From Gossypium raimondii (lineage: Eukaryota > Streptophyta > Magnoliopsida > Malvales > Malvaceae), in assembly GCF_025698545.1 (NCBI RefSeq), contig NC_068571.1:47277733-47341732 (forward strand): DNA of 64,000 nt, written 5' to 3'. How positions within the stretch are numbered: position 1 is the first letter of the stretch; each line of letters opens with the position of its first letter. The translations under genes were made by a program, and so were the position numbers. The notes under the pieces are model-generated. The model saw only the letters and a program-made list of their open reading frames with translations, was not told the DNA's origin and ran no database searches. Below, one piece after another: positions 1 to 11,646 of the stretch.

Positions 1-2
1 TA

Positions 3-3000
3 ATTGTTGATGGGTTTGTTCGTGGTTATAAACAATGGTTTTTTCATGGAGAATGCCCGGCTAGTACTTCCTCTTCAAGGATGGATGTATCTTATAATAG
101 TACTGCTTACCATCAGTCTGTTAGAGGGGATGACATTGAAGGGATGTTGCGGGAAGCATTTAATATTCACAGTCATAGTTTACAGTCGTTCCCACCCGAC
201 TTTGTGCCATTTGATGATTGTAATCTCGGTGGAAATACTTTTACCGAACCCGGTAGAAGTGTACATCATGAAGAGCCAAATGGAGAAGCGGCAAAGTTCT
301 ACGCGCTACTTAATGAGATAAACGAAGAACTATATGAGGGATCGAAATTTTCAAAAATGTCTTTCTGCATTCGTCTTTTCCAGTTAAAATGTTTGGGATG
401 GTGGACCGAACTCATTGACAATCTTTGTTAGAGTTTTGAGAGAAATGTTTCCGTTTGCAAAAATCCTCATCATGCAAAGATATGAAGAAAATGATAAAAG
501 ACTTAGGTCTTGGGTACAACAAAATCCATAGTTGCCCGAATGATTGCATGTTGTACTGGGGCGATCGGAGAAACCAACAGTGCTGTCATGTATGCGGCGA
601 ATCCCGTTGGATGAATAGAAACACAAAATATGGGAACAGCGATGAAAATGATGCACAGCCAAGAAAGAAGCCGGTCAAGATTTTGCGGTATTTTCCGCTG
701 ATACCAAGGCTTCAAAGGCTTTTCATGTCATCGAAGACAGCGGAGTCAATGACGTGGCACCATGAAGGACAAACTGATGATGGACTATTAAGGCATCCGG
801 CAGATTCTTTAGCTTGGAAATCATTTGACAATAAATTTCCAAGCTTTGCAAGCGATCCCAGGAGTGTGAGGCTTGGCCTAGCATCTGATGGATTTAATCC
901 TTACAAGATCATGAGTACTGCATACAGTACTTGGCCAGTAGTGCTTGTTCCTTACAATCTGCCTTTGTGGATTTGCATGAAGCAATCTTCCTTATCTTAT
1001 CTATGATTATCCACGAGAGAAAGGGTCCGGAATGATATCGACATTTATTTGACCACTTATTGAAGAGTTAAAACAATTATGGGTGGTGTCGAGACATACA
1101 ATGTGCTGAGAAAGGAGAAATTTAATTTACGTGCAGCTTTGATGTGGACCATTAATGACTTCCCCGCTTATGCCAATTTATCTGGTTGGAGTACCAAGGG
1201 TCGTTATGCGTGCCCTTGTTGTGCCGCACAAACATGTTCGCAATGGTTATACAATGGGAAGAAGTTCTCTTACATGGGGCATCGTCGGTGGTTACCGGAA
1301 AATCATAAATTTAGATCTCAGAGTTCGGCATTTGACGGTACTGAAGAGTTCAGAGAAGCTCCTTCGCAGACAAGTGGATCTGAAATCTTGTTAATGTTGA
1401 AATATATAAATTTCAGTTATGGGAAGATGAATCAACCGGCAAACACGCAAAGAAATAGAAGATCAAATGATGAAGCTGATGATAACTCCGATGAAGAGGA
1501 TGATCCTAATGAGGCGGACTTGTGGAAAAAAAGAAGTATTTTTTTGAGTTGCCTTATTGGGAGCACCACCTTTTACGACACAATCTTGATGTTATGCATA
1601 TTGAGAAAAATGTCTGCGAGAACATTGTCTGTACAATTTTGAATGTAGACGGAAAATCAAAAGACAATCTTCAGAGTCGACTTGATTTAGTTCAGATGGG
1701 AATTCGACCTGATCTTCATCCGAATCCACTTCCGAATGGTAAATATCGGTTGTCGCCTTCTATTTTCTCAATGTCGAAGACAGAGAAAGAAGTGTTCTGC
1801 ATGGTGTTGAAGGATATAAAGGTTCCAGATGCGTATGCGTCTAATATATCTCGATGTGTTAGTGTTAAAGATCGAAGACTATATTCGCTAAAATCACATG
1901 ACTATCAAATCTTGATGCAAGATTTACTGCCAGTTGCTCTACGATGTTGTATTTTGAAGAAGGTGACGTCTTGTATAATTGAACTATCCAATATAATGAA
2001 AGCCATTTGTGGCAAAGTTTTGGATGTTCAAGAACTTCAGAAGGTACAGGATCGAGCCGTTTTAACTTTATGCAACATGGAGAAAATCTTCTCACCTTCC
2101 TTCTTCATTATTATGGTTCACTTGATAATCTATCTCCCGCATGAAGCAATTCTTGGCGGACCCGTTTTCTTTCGATGGATGTATCCCATAGAAAGGTGTT
2201 AATTACAATTTTTAAAATTTTTCTTCATTCACCTATATGCCTTTAGTTACAACTTTTGATAATGTTGTATACCGTGTTTAGGTTCCTATCCAAATTAAAG
2301 TCTTATTGCCGCAAAAGCGTTATCCGAAGGATCGATTTGAAGGCTACTTAGCGAAGGAATGTATGACCTTCATTCAAGATATTTGGAAGATGTTGAAACA
2401 AGGTTGAATGCACCAAATAGAAATCTTGGACTCATAGATCATAACTTTGCCGATAATTATTTGTTCCAAAGTTTTGGAGAACCAATCGGTAAAGTTGAAA
2501 TTGCGAATTAGATGATTTATCGTGGGTTCAAGCACATCGATATGTTCATTTCACCACGAATCAATGGAACCTTTACGCAAGTAAGTTCTAGAAATTTGAT
2601 AAATATTCATCATTTAAAATTGTTTATAGTCTAACAAACTGAACATATTTTTAACATAGTGAGTACAAACAAATATTGAGATCTCGTTCGCGCTCCCGAA
2701 GAACACAATATCGAGATATCAATAAGTTGTTTACAGAATCTTTTCATGAATGGTTAAGCCAAACGGTATGTAATTGGAGCTTTCACCGACAAATAATAAT
2801 ATTTACTCAAAACATTTTTAATTACTCAGTTTACTTTCCATTCAATAGGTTTGGAGTGGGAAGCACGTCACCGACGAAGTTAAATGGCTTTCCCAAGGTC
2901 CAAATCGGATGGTTAAAAGATATAGTGCGTTCCTCATAAACGGATTCAGATTTCATACAAAATATCGCGAGAGATTGAGGAGAACGCAAAATTGTGGAAT

Positions 3001-3502
3001 AGTGGTTAATTCCTCAATTACAAGTTATGCTAGTGCTAGGGACAATAATCCTGTGGAGGGAAATGTGAAATATTTTGGACTTCTTACTGACATAATTGAG
3101 TTGGATTACTACGGCAAATGGAAAGTTGTCTTATTTCGAGGTGATTGGGCCGCTGTTAATACTGCACGTGGAATCAAGCAATATCAATTTGGTTTCACAA
3201 TGGTAAACTTTGTTCGAATGATTCACACAGGACAACAATTAATTGATGAGCCGTATGTATTTTCTTCTCAAGTCAAACAAGTTTTTTACTCAAAAGACCC
3301 AACTGATGAGGGTTGGTACGTTGTACTCCGTAACATCCCTAGAGACTTGTTTGACATGGGCAGTGGAAGTAGAGATGACATTGACGACAGAACACAAACT
3401 TTGCCATTTCCAGAACAAAACTTAAACGAAAACATCACTAGTACTAGTACACAATTTCAATGGGTCCGCCAGGATACGGATGAAGAGATTTACGAATTAT
3501 AA
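3..3502 (+). pseudogene. TNP2-type CACTA transposase, broken
   Basis: From base 3 the frame reads a transposase-associated tail (motif DGFVRGYKQWFFHGE) and then TNP2. Homologous blocks are at 81-430 (KFYALLNEINEELYEG), 455-1006 (GLGYNKIHSCPNDC, STWPVVLVPYNLP), 1079-1520 (DFPAYANLSGWSTKGRYACP) and 1522-2202 (HNLDVMHIEKNVCENI), the last entering DUF4218. DUF4218 continues after a probable intron at about 2281-2580. A DUF4216-like block follows at 2909-3502 (YFGLLTDIIELDYYGKW). A stop and frameshift lie near 430-480 and a frame change near 1000-1080. The order of domains is the usual one for plant CACTA transposases. The broken frames make a functional product very unlikely. Confidence 0.85.
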
Positions 3503-3624
3503 TGTAATAAGCTTTTACGATTATCTAATTACATCTACGAATGATGATATTTCAACTATTTTATATGTGATATTATTGTTGTAATTGTATACTAAGTTTT
3601 CAACTAATTTATTTGTATTGCAGA

Positions 3625-4731
3625 TAAAATGCCTAGAAGAAAAGTGCGATCGCACCGCATTATTCAAGGTACTCCAAACTCGGCGGAAACAAACAAAGAC
3701 CTTGAACAATGATCGCTATTGGATCTTGAATGTTAGGTTACACGAGGAACCTATAGAAGTTCAAAGTAATTTAACATTTAATTTACATGTGTGTTGACTT
3801 CTTGTTTGTTTTTTTTTTAATTTCGTATATTACAATACTTTAATTTTTCAGATGAAACTGGTGGGACGCGGAGAGGTCGCGGACGTACGGTACTGAGCGA
3901 TTTATACGACCTAGATCAAGTCGAGCGTGTCCAAGTATCCAGTAATAGCTTTGGTCAGCCTGTTGGATCAGAAGCTCGCCTTTTAGCAGGATACATGGGC
4001 ATTCTAGTACGGAATGCAAATATGTTGCCAATTAACTTCGAGTCATGGTATAAAGTGCTCGAGAGTAACAAGAACCAAGCTCTCGATAACATTAAGGTAA
4101 CAAAACGTGTATGTCATTTATAATACTTGGGTTTAAGTTTCGTTTACATTTACTTTCTTAAGTTGTGTTTTTTGTAGGCGAGATTTGCTCTAGAGGTCTC
4201 CGATGCATATGTAAAGAAGGCATTGAGAAAAAGATGGAGAGACCATAAGAGCACTTTAAAGAAAGACTATTTTAAGACAAAAACAACACTCAACGAGAGA
4301 TTACAAAATGTCCCGCCGGGAATGCTGAGGTACCAGTGGGAAGAGGTCGTTAGATTTTGGACTTCGAAGAAAGGAGAGGTATGTGTAACTTATAAAATTT
4401 TGTCATTATTTTGGTGTATAGTATTTCCTAATTAACGTACTAATAATTTCATGATGTAGGATCGTGAAGAAGTTGGAAAAAAAAGTAGGCAGCAACAAAA
4501 ATTCACTCACACAGATGGGTCGAAAAGTTTTGCGTGTGTATCTCATGCAGAGGTATTTTCAATTTTTTAATATTGGCAGATATTTATTACTTACTTACAT
4601 TAATATTTTTACTATTGTATTGTAGGAACTGTCATCCGGTCAAAAAGTTAGACGCCTTCAACTTTTTGACATTACACATAGGAAGAAAGATGGAAACCCT
4701 ATAACTCCTGAAGCTGCAGAAATTATGGTAC
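3625..4731 (+). pseudogene. Transposase_24 (PF03004-like) second CACTA gene, probably decayed
   Basis: Four short coding blocks, each bounded by GT/AG-like junctions, read as one Transposase_24-type protein. They are about 3852-4095 (TVLSDLYDLDQVERVQVSSN; LPINFESWYKVLESNK), 4178-4378 (ARFALEVSDAYVKKALRKRW; VPPGMLRYQWEEVVRFW), 4460-4552 and 4625-4728 (RKKDGNPITPEAAEIM). This family sits beside TNP2-type transposases in plant CACTA elements, which agrees with the position here. No continuous long frame remains. The exon borders are inferred by eye. Confidence 0.7.
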
Positions 4732-4828
4732 GTTTGCTTAATTAATACAATTTCACTTGTTTTAATTATTTATAGTGTTTATTTTGCTAAACGTAACAAA
4801 GAGTTATGTCTTTACCCACTAAAGGCTA

Positions 4829-4854
4829 CAATCATTGTAGACTAACAATGATTG
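4829..4854. repeat. Perfect 10-bp inverted repeat with 6-base loop
   Basis: CAATCATTGT, a six-base spacer AGACTA, then ACAATGATTG. The arms are exact reverse complements. It lies about 100 bases past the last CACTA coding block, so it may be subterminal sequence of that element. No function is shown. Confidence 0.7.
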
Positions 4855-5635
4855 TCTCGGTTTAAAAGATATTATAGCGAGAGTTATAAGAAAAGTACAA
4901 CTAGAAAGATGCGACATAAGCTTACTTGCCATATTTTTAAACAAAATCTTTAAGCTATAATCAATGTTGATATTGTGAAATTATCCAAGCCTATCAATGA
5001 AGACCAATCTATTTGAGAAAACATATCTTAATGATTGAATCAAATCATACATATCAAATCCTGTGGATCACAGATGTTAGATCAAGACAAACTTTGAAGC
5101 CTTGTCTCCAACGGTCTAATTTACTTTGGTCTTTATTATTATATTATATTAATATTTTTTTAGTTTATTAGAAAAATGGATTAGATTGAAATTGATATTT
5201 AGTTTATCAACAAGTCTCAAAACTTTTATATATTAAGAGATTTGTACAAGTTTTGTAATTGAACATTGATAGCACTTATCTGTGTATAATGGAACATATT
5301 TTGTGAGTATATTTGAGAGAGTAAACAAATTATGTTTAGTGTCTAAGTTATTAGGGGGAAATTAGAGACGAGTGATCTAGGTCTTTAGACACAAGAGCGA
5401 GGTTGCTATATTGGGATGTGATAAAACTTGAATCACTTGTATTGGGATTAAAGATAATGAATGTACTCACTAAACTTTACAGATACACTGCGTAAATAAT
5501 TTTTTGTCCATTATTTTTGTTGTAGTTTATACAGTGTTATCTGAAATGCCCATTTCAATTGTCACTTTCAGTCAAGCATTCTATTTTTTCCTTAGTAATG
5601 AGCAACTATTCGTTTCAACACAAATAGTATATGAT
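4855..5635. other. Non-coding AT-rich spacer
   Basis: I see no coding similarity, RNA gene or clear element boundary here. It may include the unrecognised right end of the CACTA element. Confidence 0.5.
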
Positions 5636-5638
5636 TTA

Positions 5639-5788
5639 GGGTGGGTTTGGATGGGCAATTGGGTGCGGTGCGGTGCGTTTAGCTTACTTTTTGTCTCACG
5701 CTACAGTACCGCTACAGTATCTAATCTCACCGCCACCGCTATTTTTACACTAACCGCAGGTAAACGCACTGCCCATCCAAACTCACCC
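5639..5788. mobile_element. Tourist/PIF-Harbinger-like MITE, copy 1
   Basis: A 150-bp element with terminal inverted repeats of the form GGGTGNGTTTGGATGGGC, flanked by a direct TTA (5636-5638 and 5789-5791). A TTA/TWA target duplication is typical of Tourist MITEs mobilised by PIF/Harbinger transposases. The interior is unusually rich in GC words such as gcggtgcggtgcg. A second copy lies in opposite orientation at 39186-39334. Confidence 0.85.
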
Positions 5789-6025
5789 TTAGTTATCATG
5801 TGATATATTCCACAAAAGACAACATTCACCTAATTTTACTATAAATTAAGTTGGCCCTTAAATTATCATTTTGAAAAGTTTGGCTTTTAAACCAACAATC
5901 ATTAAAAAAAACCCATAATTTGAGCATTCAGCCATCCTAAGATTACAATTTAATACAATCATAAATTATACTTTTATACTCCTAAAAGATTCACAATTCA
6001 ATTTTAGTCTTTCTAAAATAAAATT

Positions 6026-6288
6026 GGGTAAATTATAATAGAGATCACCCAACTATGATTATTTTTTGTCACCCAATTATAAAAAGTTATAAAATAATCA
6101 TCCAACTATTCAATTTTATCTTCTTCTTTTATCATCAATTAATTAAAGTAAAAATGCCAATATCGAAAAATCCAAAATAATTAAGTGGCAAAGTTAAAAT
6201 AAAATAAAATAGTTAAATAATGTTATATAATTTTTATAATTGAATAACTAAAAAATCATAATCTAATAACTACTAATATAATTGACCC
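6026..6288. mobile_element. Small foldback MITE (GGGTAAATTAT termini)
   Basis: About 263 bp starting GGGTAAATTATAATAG and ending in the imperfect reverse complement (tactaatataattgaccc). The inside carries the phrases cacccaactatga and aaagttataaaataatcat, shared with the elements at 23310 and 63208. No convincing target duplication was found. Confidence 0.6.
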
Positions 6289-6582
6289 ATAGATTTTGAC
6301 TAGTCTAAATTCAAGCGATAACAATTTCCCTTACGTTGAATCCTTCGAAAACCTCTTCTCCCTAAAATACAAGGCAAGTTTTGTTTGTATTGGAAAAATA
6401 TTATTAATTTGTTTTTCTTTAAGCCTTTAAATTTTTAATCAATTTTCTTCTTCTTCGGTTGTCACCCCAATGAAGATTCAACCAACACCTCGAAGATATC
6501 AAACCAAAACCCTAAATCCATGAAATTTGATTCTAATCTATTTGGTTACCAATTAGGCTGATCCCAGCTAGCGGAATTGGAT

Positions 6583-7095
6583 TATTATTATACACAAAGT
6601 CACTAAATTATTAATAGTTTTACGTTTTAATCTCTTAAAAAAGTTACAAATTTGTCATTGAATTATTCAAAAATTTTCATTTAAGTCATCGAATTGTTAA
6701 AGTTGTTATTGTTATATGGCATTCTTTATTTACACAGCCTGCGCCAATCGAAAGTTATTCTTTCATTTCATTTCTACAATTCAGCATTTTTCATAAAGCA
6801 TTTTTGAACGTCACGAATCTGTAAATTAAAATCTAAATAGCTTTCTTTTCTGATCTCTAACACTGACTGTTAGATCGAGTTGGAATAAGATATACATTTT
6901 TAGTCATCGATAGATACTAATCCATTGTAACAATAATTGAATCATTACTCGGAGCTCGCTACTTGAATTTTTTTCAGTCATTTAAATAAAAATTTAAGAA
7001 TAGTTTAGTATCTTAAATTATAACTATTGAATAGTCTATTTTATAACTTTTTAAAGTGATCAAAAACGTAAATTTATTAATAATTTTGTCACATA
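6583..7095. repeat. Foldback repeat of about 0.5 kb, same family as 17300-17823
   Basis: The two ends are inverted repeats built from the phrases tcactaaattattaatag and aaaaagttacaaatttgtcatt, read in reverse on the right side. The centre (fragments such as ttctacaattca, tttttcat, cacgaatct, cggagctc) matches the centre of the element at 17300-17823. Exact borders are uncertain. Confidence 0.55.
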
Positions 7096-10000
7096 GTTTC
7101 CTTAATTTATTTAATTTTTAATAAGTTTCTTCTCGAGTTATGACTTCTATCACCACCCCCACAGAGAACATTCAACGAACACCTGGAAGACATGAATAAA
7201 AAAGAACCCAAAAGAAATGCAAAGCTGAACCAACATCTTCAAACTGTTTGTTCTCATTTGTTCCCTGGTTTCTTGATGGGTTGTTTTCTGTAAATAATAA
7301 GTCATCTTTACTTTATATGAGAGTAATACGAGACATCATCCCCTCCTGTCATTAGCTAACATTTTTCTGAAACATTTTAAATGAGCCCCCCCCCCCCTCT
7401 CATTGCAGTGACAACGTCGACGTAAAAATCAGGACCACTGAGCCATCCATTGATCGGCCACTCGGGGAGATAATGACGCTGTGCTGCGTCATAATTGGCA
7501 TGGATACAGTGAGTAGTACTGCACGGGAAAAACTCAGATATGTCACCAAATGAAAAGGCTCAATATTCGAGACTAATTTGTTGGGTTTCTCTCATGTTAA
7601 TATATTAATTCCTACTCGAGTTTAAATTTAATTTTTAATTTGATACTTAGATCAAATAATATAAAGTCACTTAATAATTATTTGATATATATACTATAAT
7701 AAAAATACATGGGTATTTAATTGAAACAAAAAATTTTAAGGTATAAGGATAATAAAAAACCTCAAATCCGATAATAAAATTATATTTGAGGTAAGCCCAT
7801 CTCGAGATATTTACAAATATATATATATATATATAAAGTTATTGCTTTTAATATAAAAATATATTAAAATTTGAGTCTAAACTTAAAAAATAATATTTAC
7901 TTCAAAATAAAAATAAAAACTGTTAAATTAAATTCTGGTTAGGTTGGAGTTGAGTCTCCTATTAAATTTCAGGTTTGAAACGAATTTTTTTCTTAAGAGT
8001 CAGGTTAGGGCGGGCAAAAATTCGCCCTGTCTCTCCGTTGGCATCCTTACTCAGGTTCCAAATTAAATATTGAAACCAAACTCGAGTACTTAATTGAAAT
8101 AAAAAAAAACTTTAATATAAAATTAAAAAAAATCGAGTATTGAATTGAATATTAAAGCCGTATTCACATGCTAGAGCCAAACTCATGTACCAAACAATAT
8201 ATTAACTCGTTTCTTTTTATTTATGACTCATCCATTTACTATACTCAATTTTAAGATTTAGTCATTGAGTATAATTTAGTGGTTTGTTTTTATGTTTTTA
8301 TGACGAAACTTTTGTTTTTTACTTGTCCAAGCATTATAAATCGGGGGAGGCATGTCTTTACTAAAACTTGAACTTTGAACTGTAAAGTGTCGATATAGAA
8401 CTTCAACTTCAACTATTTGTTTTTTTGAGTCGTTGGCATGATTCCATATAATTAACATCATTAACTATTTAGATTTATCATCAAGTGTGTTGTTTCACAA
8501 CCATAGTTATAATGGTGACAAATATCTCACTTATTTAATTTTTAGGTTTTTAAATATACTTTAAGGGCACTCATCATGAATGCTTGTATAATTTTTATTT
8601 TTCACTTGCGGAGTAATCATTTTTTTCAAAATATTGATGTGAATTTCTTTTAGAAATATTTTTCCAACAACAAAAGAAAGAGGAAAATTCATGTGAGCAT
8701 TTTAATTAAAAAATTAATAAGATTAACTATTTAAATTAATTAATGATATTATAAAAATAGAGAGACCAAATTATTAATTTTGAACGAATTAATGATATTA
8801 TAAAAATAGAAATATCGATTTATATAAACTTGAACTGTAAAGATTAAATTTTAAATTTGAAAATAATAGAAGGACCGAGGCCAAAATTTAACCTTTCTTC
8901 TTAACAGCTTCGAAAAGTCGGTAAATATAATAAGTGGACCCTGGATTGTACATTGGTTCTTCAGTGTTCACTTTTTTAGTAATGTCACGTTACTGCCTGG
9001 TTATCTTATATAAAATTTAAATAAAAAATAATTTTTTAAATTAAGTGATGATGTGGCACATTCTTAAAGCGTAATGTCATTATAACTTAACGAAATTCAA
9101 ATTTGAGAAAACCTATCAATTTTGACACTAATCTAAAAAATACAGTTTAAATATCAAAATGAAAAAATTTCCAAATTCAATGATTAAATAATGTTTTATC
9201 CCATAATAAAAGTCTTCAAAATAATATTATAATACACACCTCTGTCAAGCTCAAATAAAGGCTTCTAAATTTAAAACACGAGTCCAGCTTCACAAAGTTT
9301 TGTGAGCATTAATCCATTTTGAAATGTTTAAATTTCATCAAATTAAATATCGATACAAATGATTGAAATAAATCTTTGTAAAGTCAACCCTGTCCTATTG
9401 GATTGCATATCTCATAATATAAGATAAGAAGATTACATAAGAATCCTTGAAGTGTAACATTGCTTAATTCAATAATAAACACGAGATTGACTGTACAAAA
9501 TCCATTAAAAGATACAATAAAAAAATCGAAATATTTTAGTTAAACTTGCAAACAAATAAAATAAGTTATAAAACCTGCACATTGCTGAGTGCAATAGTTA
9601 GTGCTTGCCTCGACAACAGGCAAACATATTCTTTTGCGTTTGATGAGATTTAAACTCAACATTTAACATATTTTCAATATATACATCATATTAATATATA
9701 TTTAATTACATAATATATAAATATAAAAAAATATTTATAAAATTTAAAAAGTAATGTTAAATCGGCTAAGATTTTGAAAGTTAAATTTCAAGCCCAACTG
9801 TTTTTTTTAAACTCACCTTTTCATTTTTTGAGCATAATATATGTTTTTTAATATTGTTGTAACTAAATTAGATTAGTTGGTTGGACCATTTGGATCGAAA
9901 ACTGTTAGGTATCGATAAAAAAAAGGACATTGAATTTAGCAAAAAATTGGTTGAATCGAATGATTGAACTGAATTTTTAATAATTTTATAAATTTTTGAT

Positions 10001-10330
10001 GATTTATTTAATCAATCTAGATTGATTGGTTGAACGGACGAACTGATTGCCTGATTGATTCAACCATTGTCCGTTTTTAAAAACTTTACTTTTTTTTCAA
10101 TATTGTATGAATCGAATTGGATTGAGAATGAAATCGGTTAAATTAGAAACCGAGCGATATATTGGTTAGAACAAAAGAATTAAACTAATCTTTAAACAAA
10201 ACACTAAAAACCAAATGAATTGAAGAAATCCGAATGATTTTATAAAATAAATAGAATTAAATTTGACCGATTAGACCGTGAGTCAAAATTTGAGACACCT
10301 TTTGACCAGATGGAACTCATGCAAAAGAAC
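7096..10330. other. Intergenic AT-rich region without recognisable genes
   Basis: It contains a run of 12 C at 7386-7397, a short (TA)n tract near 7816-7835, and a locally GC-richer patch at about 7395-7530 with an inverted TGACGC pair (see findings). Around 9880-10300 it carries a diffuse dispersed repeat full of attgattggttgaa / gaatcgaattgg phrases, also seen near 36100 and 45000. I see no coding signal. Confidence 0.5.
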
Positions 10331-10544
10331 CCAATCCAAACCAAACCATGGTTTTACAAAACACTGTTTCTCCTTATTCAAGAGCCCCACAAAAACTAAC
10401 TGAAAACCCCACAAACTGGCCAACAACACGAGACTACACCCTGTTTCCCTCCCTTACCTTCTGCAACACTCTGCACCCAACACATTACTAAAGAATTTTC
10501 TGGCAAAAAAAATAAAAAAATTTTCCCTACAAACAAACACTCCC

Positions 10545-11646
10545 ATTAATATATATCTATTATTTTCTTTCTATTTATTAACACCCTCCGTACTCATTAA
10601 TTACATTTACGAGTTTGCCATTTATCTTTCTGTCTTCTTCTCCTAGTTCATCTTCTACATCAAAACCTATAAACAATCCAAAAGCTTAAAATATTGATGT
10701 TTTTTAGCTTTGGGTTTTTCTATTTTTAGAAAATAATGACAATGTATCCCACTTTTTACGCCAAACTTTTTTCAAATCTTTTTGTGAACTTCAATGACTT
10801 TGAGAGTTGTTTTTGAGGGTTTGAAGAGTGAAGACCTCTATCTCTAATTTTTTTTTCCCATTTCCATAATATTCTATCTTACAGGTCTGACATTGTTTTA
10901 TTTTTTCAATTGCATTCTTTTGTTTTTATTTGCATTTCTTTATTTCTTGGGCTATTACATTTTTATTATTATTTGTTTTAGACCCTTTTTTTCAGTTACT
11001 ATGAAATTTGAATTCTAGAGATTCTTGAACTTTGTATATGGAGTTTTTCTTTTATTTAATACAAAGTTACATTGCTTCAGCCTTTTACTCTTTGTTTGTT
11101 TTCTAGGCTATGGTTCTCCCTTTTTTTCTTTTGCTTTTTCTATTTTGAAGGTAAGTAAAACACTGAAACTAACTAAGTTGCTTCCCCAATGTCTAAGGTT
11201 TTGATTTTTAATAAATGTATATGAAAAATGTACTGCATTTTTTAGGTTTTGGGTGTTCATTTATCATGCATTTTGATACATTGAGTGTATGTTCCTCATG
11301 AAAATGACTCGTCTTGTGGACTTTCCCCCCCTTTTCTGTAATGTGCTTTAAAGAGATAATCTTAGAGGGTTTTTAATGCTTTGATTTGGATTTTTAACCT
11401 GGAATTTTTCAGAAAATGAAACATATGGGCATTCTATACTGGTTTTGATGTAATGTTTTGTTCATTTTCTAGTTTGCTTGTAGATTGTTTAATGGTTAAT
11501 ACAATGTCTTTTATGATTGTTTTGTTTGTTTTTATTGTTGTTTCAGGTTATGAATTCATATCATGTTTCTAAATCCCGTTATATGAGCTTTTGTTGAAGC
11601 AAAGAGCACTATTTTGATACTTAAAAATACTGTTATTTTGAAAAGA
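10545..11646 (+). promoter_or_regulatory. Probable core promoter and 5'UTR (with intron) of the STICHEL-like gene
   Basis: A TATA-like ATTAATATATATCTAT lies near 10546-10561. A good donor (GAAG|gtaagta) at 11151 and a pyrimidine-rich acceptor (gtttcag) ending at 11546 suggest a 5'UTR intron of about 396 bp just before the start codon. Both assignments rest on motif appearance only; cDNA would settle them. Confidence 0.4.

Larger units (their letters stand above)
1..4735 (+). mobile_element. Degenerate CACTA (En/Spm) DNA transposon, 5' end outside window
   Basis: The segment encodes, in order, the remains of the plant CACTA transposase-associated domain, a TNP2 transposase, DUF4218 and DUF4216, followed by a second gene of the plant Transposase_24 type. 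Homology is already running at base 3, so the element begins upstream of the window. Reading frames are broken by stops and frameshifts, so it is not autonomous. I looked for a closing TAGTG terminus and found several such pentamers, but none with convincing inverted-repeat partners, so the right boundary is set at the last recognisable coding sequence. Confidence 0.85.

Noticed and set aside
4817..5341. CACTA...TAGTG pair as a small CACTA element
   Set aside because: The sequences inside the pentamers are not inverse to each other, and no 3-bp duplication is evident.
5504..5803. 99-codon ORF
   Set aside because: It reads through the Tourist MITE at 5639-5788; the frame is a by-product of the repeat.
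7386..7397. Run of 12 C
   Set aside because: Simple homopolymer; no associated G-quadruplex pattern or feature.
11614..11646. Upstream in-frame ATG of the STICHEL-like gene
   Set aside because: Would add MILKNTVILKR; related proteins begin at MDGRRHSVD, so 11647 is preferred.
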